This document shows, in pieces, positions 1-7,237 of a stretch of 33,943 nt of DNA. The DNA comes from a virus. Where the stretch lies: positions 1 to 33,943 of IMG/VR virus record IMGVR_UViG_3300042507_002260; one strand, 5' to 3'. Position 1 is the first letter of the stretch. The number at the start of each line of letters is the position of its first letter. The notes under the pieces were generated by a model. It was not told where the DNA came from. It saw only the letters and a program-made list of their open reading frames with translations, and did not search any database. The position numbers and the translations under genes were made by a program.

Positions 1-1
1 C

Positions 2-1060
2 CTCCGGGAAGAGGAGATTGCATCGCTTCGTAAGTACAAGTTCTTTGCCGCTCTGGAGGGTGCCGGGCAGATCCGGACCAACATGAGTGGCCGTGGCTTC
101 GACTGGGAAATCCAGTACCGGAACCACAATCCCAGTGGCAACAATGGTGAGACTCCTCGGAGCTTCGCCCGCGAGAACCTCTGGAAGAAATTGGAGTTGG
201 AGTACCGGGGTGCCCAGGTCACCGACGCGATCTACAAGCGGGAAATGCTTGAGAACCGTTCGGCCCAGGCTCTGGTCCAGGTCGCTGGCAAGATGGCGAG
301 TCGTCTGCTCACTTCGATGGAGCAGTATCTCGCCAAGGAGTGGGTGCAGGACGGTTATGCGTCGGGCAATGAGCTGCGGTTCCATGGCATCGAATCGTTC
401 ATGGGCGCGACCCAGACGATTGATTCGACCGCCACGGGCTACAGCCCGCGCTCGTCCAACGCGGCCGACCCGTTCTTCGCCCCCAACGACACCTATGCCG
501 GTCTTTCGACCGTCCTCGGTGCGTACGGTGGCAGTGCGACCACGCAGGGTTTCTGGCCCAACGGGAATTCCGACCCTGAGTTTGATTTCTTCAGCCCGGT
601 GATTGTGAACGCGGATTCGTCCTACTTCGGTGCCAGCACCTGGAAGGACAACTGCGTGAAGGCCGTCCGCGAGGCGCTTCACCAGACCCGCCGCAACGAC
701 ACCAAGGAAGATCAGGTGGACATGGTCCTTCTGGACCGCCGGTTGTTCATCGACTTCCTCAACACGCTGGATTCCAAGGAGCGTGTGATCGTCAGCCGCC
801 AGAACGGTCTGCGGAGCTACGGCTTCACGGATGTGTTTGAGCTGGACGGCGTTGAGGTGTCGGCGGAGAACTCGGTTCCGGCCAACACCGGCTACGGGCT
901 GGCGGTCGGCAACATTGAGTTGCTCTGCATGGAGTCCCAGCTCATGGTGAGCGAGGGTCCGTTCTACGACGAACTGACCCAGCAATTCCGGTACGTGGTT
1001 TCGACGCTCGGCAACCTGAAGTTCAAGTCGCCGCGCAACTTCTTCAAGCTGATTGCCTGA
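2..1060 (+). CDS. Major capsid protein (5' end cut by window edge)
   Basis: The reading frame is open to the left edge, so the true start is outside; the ATG at 83 is internal, since sensible protein (an acidic and basic stretch leading into the Met) continues upstream of it. At least 352 residues are visible. The C-terminal half has alternating beta-type segments and ends with a hydrophobic, basic stretch (YVVSTLGNLKFKSPRNFFKL) of the kind seen at the end of phage major capsid proteins. It forms the icosahedral shell. The next gene starts 18 bases downstream and looks like a decoration protein, which supports the assignment. HK97-type fold is expected from general knowledge, not shown here. 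I assign it from overall look and position, not from a diagnostic motif. Confidence 0.75.
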   Translation, partial: LREEEIASLRKYKFFAALEGAGQIRTNMSGRGFDWEIQYRNHNPSGNNGETPRSFARENLWKKLELEYRGAQVTDAIYKREMLENRSAQALVQVAGKMASRLLTSMEQYLAKEWVQDGYASGNELRFHGIESFMGATQTIDSTATGYSPRSSNAADPFFAPNDTYAGLSTVLGAYGGSATTQGFWPNGNSDPEFDFFSPVIVNADSSYFGASTWKDNCVKAVREALHQTRRNDTKEDQVDMVLLDRRLFIDFLNTLDSKERVIVSRQNGLRSYGFTDVFELDGVEVSAENSVPANTGYGLAVGNIELLCMESQLMVSEGPFYDELTQQFRYVVSTLGNLKFKSPRNFFKLIA

Positions 1061-1078
1061 CCAAGGAGAACAAAGAAG

Positions 1079-1633
1079 ATGAGTCTGTACGTTGATCCGC
1101 CGTTCGCTCTTGGTCAGACGCTTGGCGTCTCGTCCGCTTCGGATGGCGGTGGATGGGTTGGTGCGGTCAAGGTGTTTCCGGATGTGAATCCGGTCACTGG
1201 CCGGATCCGCAGCAACCGGGTGAAGAAGTGCATTGCCGTGCGGAACACCTCGGGCGTGGCCCTCCTGCCGAAGCGGGTGGTCACGTTCAAGAGCGGTTCG
1301 ATCACGGAGGTGGATGGCTACACCAACGTCACCGACCAAGCGTCGGCTGGCGTGGTGGATGAGCATCTGCCTGCCGCGGGTGTGGCTGCCAACGATGTGT
1401 TCTGGATTACGATTGACGGCCCGACCGAGGTCAAGCTCGGCCCGGCGCAGGAAGCGGCCGTGAACACCGTTCTGGTGGCTCTCACGGCGGCGACCAGCAC
1501 GGTGTCCACTACGGCGGGTCAGGCTCAGACGGGCGCTGCCACGTTCCTTCAGAACGGCTACATCGGCCGGGCTCTGTCGGCTGGTACGACCGGTCAGAAC
1601 GTCCTTGCCATTGTCAATCTGGTCCGCAGTTGA
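1079..1633 (+). CDS. Capsid decoration / head stabilisation protein candidate
   Basis: A 184-residue protein rich in Val, Thr, Ala and Gly, almost without Cys and with few charged runs, typical of a compact beta protein on a phage head. It contains a segment close to VKVFPDVNPVTGRIRSNR near residues 30-47 and ASAGVVDEHLPAAGVAAND near 85-103, a pattern I recall from small proteins encoded directly after capsid genes. A good ribosome site (AAGGAG) lies 12 bases ahead of the ATG at 1079. Its role in binding the outside of the shell is inferred from size, composition and position. It could instead be a head fibre base or another accessory head protein. Confidence 0.55.
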   Translation: MSLYVDPPFALGQTLGVSSASDGGGWVGAVKVFPDVNPVTGRIRSNRVKKCIAVRNTSGVALLPKRVVTFKSGSITEVDGYTNVTDQASAGVVDEHLPAAGVAANDVFWITIDGPTEVKLGPAQEAAVNTVLVALTAATSTVSTTAGQAQTGAATFLQNGYIGRALSAGTTGQNVLAIVNLVRS

Positions 1634-1638
1634 GTCTT

Positions 1639-1693
1639 CCCCTTCGGGGGTTCGGGGGGCAGCCGGATGGAGGGAAACCTCCTCCGGCTGTTT
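1639..1693 (+). terminator. Tandem hairpins after the capsid genes
   Basis: Two hairpins follow the stop at 1633. The first is CCCC-TTCG-GGGG (1639-1650), a UUCG tetraloop on a 4-base stem. The second pairs 1660-1673 with 1678-1690 through about 13 base pairs with one bulged T and a GAAA tetraloop at 1674-1677, followed by only TTT. The weak T tract means it could be a partial terminator or an RNA-stability element that keeps capsid mRNA levels above those of the genes downstream. Confidence 0.55.
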
Positions 1694-1699
1694 CCATAT

Positions 1700-1876
1700 A
1701 TGAACGACCTGATCTACGCGCTGATGAATGACCAAGCGGCCATCCAGAACCTGGACTATCTGCGGCAACTGATCGCAGAGGCTCGGGCGGATGTGCCGTA
1801 TGAGGACATGCAGCGTTTGCGCATGCTCCAGTACCAAGGCGCGCCGATGACGACTGAGCCACAGGAGGATCGCTGA
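1700..1876 (+). CDS. Small unknown head-region protein
   Basis: I do not recognise this protein. It is 58 residues from the ATG at 1700, or 69 from the in-frame ATG at 1667. I prefer 1700 because the 1667 codon sits inside the stem of the hairpin at 1660-1690, though 1700 has no clear ribosome site either. The protein is mostly helical by look (MNDLIYALMNDQ, then LDYLRQLIAEARADV) with a short acidic end. Its stop overlaps the next start as TGATG, so the two are probably translated together. A small head-assembly or scaffold-like role is possible but there is no direct evidence. Confidence 0.6.
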   Translation: MNDLIYALMNDQAAIQNLDYLRQLIAEARADVPYEDMQRLRMLQYQGAPMTTEPQEDR

Positions 1877-3150
1877 TGCTTTGGCAAAAGAGCCCGCAGT
1901 ACGAAGGCATGCCGCATGAGGAGTACCTCCAGACTGAGGAGGGGCAGCGATGGTTGCAGGCGAACCGCCGGTGGAGCGACTGGATGCAGCGCGGCGGGCC
2001 ACGGCAACTAGCGCCCGTAGCTGGCCCTCCTGCGCCAAAGCCGCTCCCTGCCCCAGCGGGCAAGCCGGCGCCCACGGCGCGCCCGTTGCCATCACTCCCT
2101 GCTAACTGGCGGGGCACGCGGGAACAGGCGGCTGCGATGGGCTTTGGGTTCGATATCAAGGGGCGACCGCAGTACATGCGGAACCAGCCGCCAGCCGCAG
2201 ACAAAAAGGCCAGCATGGGAGGTTCGTCTGGTGGCTCAATGCCTTACGGGACACTTCTCCGTGAAGGCCCCATTCCAGGCGGCGGCGTGCCATCCAGTGG
2301 CTCGCAAGACCCTTTTGTGAGAGGTAATTGGGGGCAACCGATTGGCCCTAATCCGGCTTTCGGCGCCGCCATGGGCTTAGAGTGGGACGGGAGTCAGTGG
2401 GTGAAAAAGAACCCCAATGCCGACCTAGAGCGTCAGGCGGCGGAGCTAGAGCTTCGTCGGCAGCAGTGGCAGTTCGACCAGATGACCAAGGACGGCGGCG
2501 GGTCGCCGCAGGCTCCGGACCTCCGCAAGCTCATCGAAGAGCAGCGTCGTCAGATGGACCAAGATGACCAGATGCGGAAGGTTGCCGAGATGCTGGCCAA
2601 CGAGCAGCGTGGCCGGGACGTTCTGGCTAGCGGCGAGGAGTGGCGTTGGGACGGGAACAAAATCGTCCCGCTGGATGACAAATACCGACAGTCCCAGAAG
2701 GCTGCGGGCCGCAAGCAGGCTGCCGAGCGGGACAACTTCCTGATCGAACAGGAGAACCGCAGGTCCGTTGCGGGCAATCGCCGTTCGACGGCGGACGGCG
2801 GCAGCGGCAAGCGCATCGGCCCCGTGACTGGAGTTGATGAACGCGGCAATCGCATTGGCCCGGGAGCAGCCCAGCCGATACCGCCCCAGGACACGGGCAC
2901 GCCGTATGGCGAATGGATCGGGATTGATCCTGCTGGCCCTCGCATTCAAGACTTCCAAGACCGCGACGGGGACGGCGTTGATGATCGCTATCAGTCTGGC
3001 CCAGGTGCGCCCAGTCAAAGGCGACTGCCTGCTGGGGGCGGCGGGTCGTCCGGTGGCAGCAGATACTCTCCCGAAGACATCGCCTACATCCAGGCGCAGC
3101 AGCGGATGCTGCAAGAAGGCCGCGGCGGAGTGGCGGGATATCGCCGGTAA
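1876..3150 (+). CDS. Pro/Gly-rich coiled-coil virion-region protein, unknown
   Basis: A 424-residue protein of unknown function. An N-terminal Trp-rich part (1-40) is followed by a Pro/Ala linker (45-75), a Gly/Ser linker (112-150), and two charged, probably coiled-coil segments (about 183-250 and 268-298). Each coil is preceded by a similar WDG-x-x-x-V unit (170-176 and 258-264), suggesting internal duplication. Near residues 362-370 the sequence DRDGDGVDD fits a calcium-binding loop of the type-3 thrombospondin or dockerin style. The C-terminus is Gly/Ser-rich and then helical. It sits between the capsid genes and the glycosyltransferase fusion. An extended structural or assembly protein is plausible; a scaffold usually precedes the capsid gene, so that is less likely. 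Confidence 0.6.
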   Translation: MLWQKSPQYEGMPHEEYLQTEEGQRWLQANRRWSDWMQRGGPRQLAPVAGPPAPKPLPAPAGKPAPTARPLPSLPANWRGTREQAAAMGFGFDIKGRPQYMRNQPPAADKKASMGGSSGGSMPYGTLLREGPIPGGGVPSSGSQDPFVRGNWGQPIGPNPAFGAAMGLEWDGSQWVKKNPNADLERQAAELELRRQQWQFDQMTKDGGGSPQAPDLRKLIEEQRRQMDQDDQMRKVAEMLANEQRGRDVLASGEEWRWDGNKIVPLDDKYRQSQKAAGRKQAAERDNFLIEQENRRSVAGNRRSTADGGSGKRIGPVTGVDERGNRIGPGAAQPIPPQDTGTPYGEWIGIDPAGPRIQDFQDRDGDGVDDRYQSGPGAPSQRRLPAGGGGSSGGSRYSPEDIAYIQAQQRMLQEGRGGVAGYRR

Positions 3151-3185
3151 CTGTATACTTGTCCACCTACCCCCCAAGGTGACAC

Positions 3186-4586
3186 ATGCAACAAAAGTTT
3201 ACAGTCGGTATCGTCACGTTCTCTTACGGCGGCAACGGCGGCATCTCCTCGGAGGTGCCTGACATCCGTGAATGGATGGTGCCGCTGGCCAGTGACATCT
3301 CCAAGGATCCGCGGGTGGAGAGCATCCGCATCTGGAACCTTGCTGACACGCCGATCACCATGACCCGCAACCGGGCTGTGATGCAGGCCCGGCAGAACGG
3401 CGTCGATGTCCTGGTGATGGTCGATTCGGACATGAAGCCTGACTTGTATGCCGGGCATCCGGACGCCAAGCCATTCTTCCAGTCGTCGTTCGACTTCTTG
3501 GTGAACCACTACCACAAGGGCCCCGTGGTCATCGGTGCCCCGTACTGCGGCCCGCCGCCCGTGGAGTGCGTCTACGTGTTCCGCTGGAACAACATGGCCA
3601 GCGAGAACCCCAACCCGGATTTCCAGTTGGAGATGTACGACCGCCACACGGCCGTGAAGATGGGCGGCATCCAAGAATGCGCCGCCCTGCCGACTGGCCT
3701 GATCATGTACGACATGCGGGCCTTTGAACTCACGGAGCCCAAGCAGGACGGTGACAAGCCGTGGTTCTATTACGAGTGGAAAGACCACTACGCCGCCGAG
3801 AAGGCTTCCACCGAAGATGTCACCATGACCCGTGACCTGTCCATGGTCGGCACGCAGAAGCTGGGCTACAACCCGGTGTTCTGTAACTGGGATGCGTGGG
3901 CCGGTCACTGGAAGCCGAAGTGCGTCGGCAAGCCCCAAGTGATTTCGGTGGACGGTATCTCGCACAAGCTGAAGGACTGCTGGGAGGCCAAGGTGGAACC
4001 CGGCACCAAGCTGGTGGAGTTTAAGTCGTCCGTGAAGCTGCCCGCGCAGCCCGCGTTCGACGGCATGGGCATGGACCTTCCCGGCCCCGACGCCAACGCC
4101 CTGGCAGCGATGGTGACGCAGTTCACACAGGAGCATGGCCGCCCCCCTGTGGTGTGCGAGGTGGGCTCATGGGCGGGTCGGTCTGCGATCACCATGGCCA
4201 AGGCCGGCGCCAAGGAAGTTGTGTGCGTCGATACGTGGGAGGGTTCTGAGAACGACGAAGGCTGCAAGGCATACGACGGTTCCCGCGGCACGCCCATCCA
4301 GGTCTTCCTTCGCAACACGCAGGGGCTGCCGATCCAGGCGTGCTGTGCCCGTTCTCCTGACGCCGCCGAGCGGTTCAAGGACGGGGAGTTCGACATCGTC
4401 TACATCGACGCCGAGCATGACTACGAATCCGTGAAGGCCGACATCGAAGCGTGGAAGCCAAAGGCCAAGCACATCTTGGCCGGGCATGACTACCACTCCT
4501 TCCCCGATGTTCGGCGGGCAGTGAAGGACTGCGGGATTACCCCGCATGTCGAAGGCAACGTGTGGATGACGAGTGTCGGAGCCTGA
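3186..4586 (+). CDS. Glycosyltransferase-methyltransferase fusion protein
   Basis: A 466-residue protein with two enzyme-like halves. Residues 5-270 resemble a GT-A fold glycosyltransferase: an N-terminal strand (FTVGIVTFSY), a segment TPITMTRNRAV at 55-65, and a DxD-type motif DSD at 80-82 that would hold a metal and nucleotide sugar. Residues 305-466 resemble a class I SAM-dependent methyltransferase of the Methyltransf_24 type: motif I EVGSWAGRS at 325-333, an acidic strand end DTW at 349-351, YIDAEHDYESV at 406-416, and AGHDY at 432-436. A ribosome site (AAGGTGA) precedes the ATG. Such proteins often build or cap surface sugars. Here it may modify virion proteins or host glycans; the substrate is unknown. 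The families are read from motifs, so the fused architecture is more certain than the chemistry. Confidence 0.75.
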   Translation: MQQKFTVGIVTFSYGGNGGISSEVPDIREWMVPLASDISKDPRVESIRIWNLADTPITMTRNRAVMQARQNGVDVLVMVDSDMKPDLYAGHPDAKPFFQSSFDFLVNHYHKGPVVIGAPYCGPPPVECVYVFRWNNMASENPNPDFQLEMYDRHTAVKMGGIQECAALPTGLIMYDMRAFELTEPKQDGDKPWFYYEWKDHYAAEKASTEDVTMTRDLSMVGTQKLGYNPVFCNWDAWAGHWKPKCVGKPQVISVDGISHKLKDCWEAKVEPGTKLVEFKSSVKLPAQPAFDGMGMDLPGPDANALAAMVTQFTQEHGRPPVVCEVGSWAGRSAITMAKAGAKEVVCVDTWEGSENDEGCKAYDGSRGTPIQVFLRNTQGLPIQACCARSPDAAERFKDGEFDIVYIDAEHDYESVKADIEAWKPKAKHILAGHDYHSFPDVRRAVKDCGITPHVEGNVWMTSVGA

Positions 4587-5199
4587 AAAAGTCTGCATAG
4601 AGTGCGGGCTAGCGTGGCCCGCTACCACGGCCCACTTCCACAAGTCCAAGGATGGATTCCACGCCCGCTGCCGAAAGTGCCGGAACAAGAAGATCCGCGG
4701 CGACCGCAAGGGCAAGCGGAACAAGAAGCTAGACGAGATTGAGAAGGGCGCGGTCAAGCACTTCGTTGCCGCCGCCCGTGTCGGCGGGGCCCGCATCCCG
4801 CACTCCTCGGAACTCTTGGAAGTTCTCATGGAGTATTTCGGCGGCACGCGCGGGTTCGCCAATCTCTTTATGAAGCAGTTCTACGACGCGCCCGTTGGTG
4901 GTGCGTTCAGGACCAAGATGCTGGACACCGTGGTTCGGCTGGTCAAAGACAACACGGCCATGGGCGGCGCCAAAAAGCCCCTGGAGCTGATGTCGGAAGA
5001 AGAGTTGGAAGCCGAGCTTCGGCGGCAGGTGATCGAAGCGGCCATGCAGATGAAACACATTGAGGTCGTAGATGAAGTGCGAGGATTGCCGCTGGTGGAT
5101 TCCAGTGGAGGAAGAGATGCAGGGGGAGTGCCATCGGTATCCGCCGACGCTCCTCGGGCAGAGGGGCTGGGATCGATTCCCCGAGACGATGCCCACTGA
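4573..5199 (+). CDS. Small terminase subunit candidate with N-terminal zinc finger
   Basis: A 208-residue protein starting at GTG 4573, overlapping the previous gene by 14 bases. Residues 8-36 carry CxxC...CxxC, and the stretch between (ATTAHFHKSKDGFHARC) resembles the small zinc finger often found at the N-terminus of phage HNH nucleases, but no HNH core follows. Residues 45-165 are basic then helical, ending in an acidic coil (SEEELEAELRRQVIEAAMQM). The position just ahead of the large terminase suggests the DNA-recognition subunit of the packaging motor. The last 42 residues or so overlap another reading frame (5072-5257) and are low in complexity, so they may be passively encoded. The terminase role is inferred from position and size. 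Confidence 0.5.
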   Translation: MSEPEKVCIECGLAWPATTAHFHKSKDGFHARCRKCRNKKIRGDRKGKRNKKLDEIEKGAVKHFVAAARVGGARIPHSSELLEVLMEYFGGTRGFANLFMKQFYDAPVGGAFRTKMLDTVVRLVKDNTAMGGAKKPLELMSEEELEAELRRQVIEAAMQMKHIEVVDEVRGLPLVDSSGGRDAGGVPSVSADAPRAEGLGSIPRDDAH

Positions 5200-5257
5200 T
5201 TTCTGTGGCGAATATGAAGAAACACCCCCGCCCAATTCAGCCCCCCCAAACTCCTGA
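5072..5257 (+). CDS. Small Cys-rich (zinc-binding type) protein nested between terminase genes
   Basis: A 61-residue protein in a frame different from both neighbours. It has CxxCxxW at the start (Cys 3, Cys 6, Trp 9), then GECHRYPP, then a GW...PETMPTDFCGEYE ending. I recognise this spacing of Cys, Pro, Trp and a final CGE(Y/F) from short metal-binding proteins found in many phages and bacteria. GAGG at 5062-5065 lies 6 bases ahead of the ATG. It overlaps the small terminase candidate by 128 bases and, if the GTG at 5205 is used, the large terminase by 53. The pattern is too specific to be a chance shadow. The role is unknown; four cysteines suggest a structural zinc site. Confidence 0.7.
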   Translation: MKCEDCRWWIPVEEEMQGECHRYPPTLLGQRGWDRFPETMPTDFCGEYEETPPPNSAPPNS

Positions 5258-6893
5258 CGAGCCGCTGGGTGAGATGACCCAGCACCAGCTCGGCCAGCTC
5301 AAGGACGTTCAGTCGGCTCTCACTGAGCGGCGGCTGGAGGCCCTGCGGCTGTATGAACCCATGCCGCACCAGGACGAGTTCCATAGCTGCATGGCATCGG
5401 AGCGGATCGTTCTGGGCGGTAACCGAGGCGGCAAGACGCTGGCGGTTGCGGTGGAGGCGGCCCGAGCGGCTACGGGCCAGGATCCCTATGGCAAGTACCC
5501 CAAGGAAGGCGGCAACCTCGCCATCATCGGCCGGAACTGGCCCCACATTGGATTGGTGATTTACCCAATCCTCCTAAAAGCCGGGGCGTTTCGGATCATC
5601 AAGGACGAGAAGACTGGCCAGTGGCGGTCGGTGCGGAGCGGCGATGACAAGAGCAAGAGCAAGCCTGCTCCTCCGCTGATCCCGCCGCGGCTGGTGAAGG
5701 ACATCTCTTGGGTGCTGAAGAACGCGGGCTACCTCAACAAACTTGAGTTGACCAACGGCTGGACGATCTGGTGCTTCTCGTCTGAGGGAGAGCCGCCGCA
5801 GGGCTATCAGGCCGACCTTATTTGGATTGACGAAGACGTAACGAATGAGGCTTTCGTCGGTGAGTCGCAGGCGCGGCTCGCAGATCGCAAGGGCCGCTTT
5901 GTGTGGTCGGCTATGCCGCACTCCAAGAACGACGCGCTGATCGGCCTGTGCGAGCGAGCCGACCGGGCGGTGGAGGAAGGGCGCACGGACGCCATCATCA
6001 AGAAGTTCACCTTCCGCTTCTTGGACAACGCCTTTATCGATTCGGAGGAAAAGAAGAAGAACATTGAGCGGTGGAGCGCGCTTGGGCAGGACGAACTGCG
6101 GATGCGTGCCGAGGGTGAGTTCACCACCGAATCCACGCTCATGTACCCGACGTTCAACCGCAGCGTGCATCTCATGCCGCGCACGGAACTGCCGGAAGGT
6201 GTGGTTCCGCCCGACTGGACACGGTATGTGGCGATTGACCCCGGCCACGCGGTCATGGCGACCATCTTTGCCGCCGTGCCGCCGCATGAGCGGTTTATGC
6301 TGATCTACGACGAACTGTACATCCGCAACTGCAACGCGCTGATTTGGGGCGAGCAGTTCTATGAGAAGGTCCGCGAGCAGCACATTCACGCGGCGATCAT
6401 GGATATGCACGGCGGCCTGCTCCGCGATCTGGGCTCGGGCCGCCTGCCGCATGAACTGTACTCGGAAGAACTTAAGAAACGGAAGATTCGCTTCGCCATC
6501 GGTGGGCACGGGTTTATTCCGGGTTCCGATGACATCCCGGCCAGAACCGCCATCGTCCGGCAGCTCCTGCATATCCAAGGCGACGGGACAACCCGACTCA
6601 AAATTCTTGAGGGCTCCTGCCCCAATCTGCTGCGAGAACTGAAGCGGTATCGCAAGAAGACAACGACGGTCAACGGTCAGGTCTTTGTCACCGATCAGCC
6701 CCAGACCCGAGGCGAGGTCCACGCCTGTCAGTCGCTGGAATACCTCTGTGCCTACGAACCCAAGTACCACGCCCCGCCACGGACTTTCGGTCCCGATCCA
6801 TGGTGGGTGAAGTGGCTGTCGGAGCGCAAGCGCCGCCAGCGGGAGTCGGTTGACCCCCATGTAATCCTCGGGCCCTCTAGGAGATTGCCGTGA
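5205..6893 (+). CDS. terL: Terminase large subunit (packaging ATPase and nuclease)
   Basis: A 562-residue protein that drives DNA into the capsid and cuts the concatemer. The ATPase half shows Walker A GGNRGGKT (71-78) and Walker B LIWIDED (205-211). The nuclease half has the strand AIDPGHAV with Asp 345 and IMDMHG with Asp 400, two of the usual acidic metal ligands; near the end, GEVHACQSLEYL (503-514) replaces the more common DHALDALRY pattern. Start choice is uncertain: GTG 5205, ATG 5214 or ATG 5274. The last follows GGGTGAG and lies just after the stop of the nested gene, and would leave the Walker A intact. The stop overlaps the next gene as GTGA. Confidence 0.93.
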   Translation: MANMKKHPRPIQPPQTPDEPLGEMTQHQLGQLKDVQSALTERRLEALRLYEPMPHQDEFHSCMASERIVLGGNRGGKTLAVAVEAARAATGQDPYGKYPKEGGNLAIIGRNWPHIGLVIYPILLKAGAFRIIKDEKTGQWRSVRSGDDKSKSKPAPPLIPPRLVKDISWVLKNAGYLNKLELTNGWTIWCFSSEGEPPQGYQADLIWIDEDVTNEAFVGESQARLADRKGRFVWSAMPHSKNDALIGLCERADRAVEEGRTDAIIKKFTFRFLDNAFIDSEEKKKNIERWSALGQDELRMRAEGEFTTESTLMYPTFNRSVHLMPRTELPEGVVPPDWTRYVAIDPGHAVMATIFAAVPPHERFMLIYDELYIRNCNALIWGEQFYEKVREQHIHAAIMDMHGGLLRDLGSGRLPHELYSEELKKRKIRFAIGGHGFIPGSDDIPARTAIVRQLLHIQGDGTTRLKILEGSCPNLLRELKRYRKKTTTVNGQVFVTDQPQTRGEVHACQSLEYLCAYEPKYHAPPRTFGPDPWWVKWLSERKRRQRESVDPHVILGPSRRLP

Positions 6894-7210
6894 GTTCCTA
6901 TGACATGCCCAAGGCCGACTTGGGCGACATTGTGCTGTTCTACGCCCATGAAGGGGCCACCCCGGTCCCGGCGATTGTGTCCGTGGTCGCCTCTCGCACG
7001 CTCACCCTCTGGGCGATTGCGGGCGAACTGGGCGGCGTGGTGAAGCCCTCGGTCCACCACCTTACCGACCCGGGCGTGAACGACTTCCCCGATTGGAAGC
7101 GTTATGGCTACTGGGACCACAAGCCCAAGGATTCGGCCGTCTCCATTCTGAGCGAGAAACTCAGCCTGTTGGAGAAGAAAGTGGCCGCCACAGCCCCGAA
7201 AAAGGCTTGA
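6890..7210 (+). CDS. Small SH3-like phage protein between terminase and portal
   Basis: A 106-residue protein starting at GTG 6890, with AGGAG 10 bases upstream and a GTGA overlap with the terminase. The pattern GDIVLFYAHEG...PVPAIVSVV...LTLWAIAG (about 11-44) has the short-strand look of an SH3-like barrel, and I recall similar small proteins next to packaging genes in other phages. A middle segment with several aromatic residues (DFPDWKRYGYWDHK) is followed by a short helix (ILSEKLSLLEKKVA) and a basic end. The biochemical role is not known; the position suggests a head-assembly or packaging accessory. Confidence 0.6.
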   Translation: MSSYDMPKADLGDIVLFYAHEGATPVPAIVSVVASRTLTLWAIAGELGGVVKPSVHHLTDPGVNDFPDWKRYGYWDHKPKDSAVSILSEKLSLLEKKVAATAPKKA

Positions 7211-7237
7211 CCGGACACTAGTCGGTAGGAGAACTCC

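Noticed and set aside
3151-3185. Promoter ahead of the glycosyltransferase fusion (TATACT-like box)
   Set aside because: No matching -35 box at a proper distance, and the gene fits read-through from upstream.
3084-4136. Long minus-strand frame opposite the glycosyltransferase fusion
   Set aside because: It is a shadow of the + strand gene in GC-rich DNA; its protein is His/Val/Arg-rich with no domain pattern.
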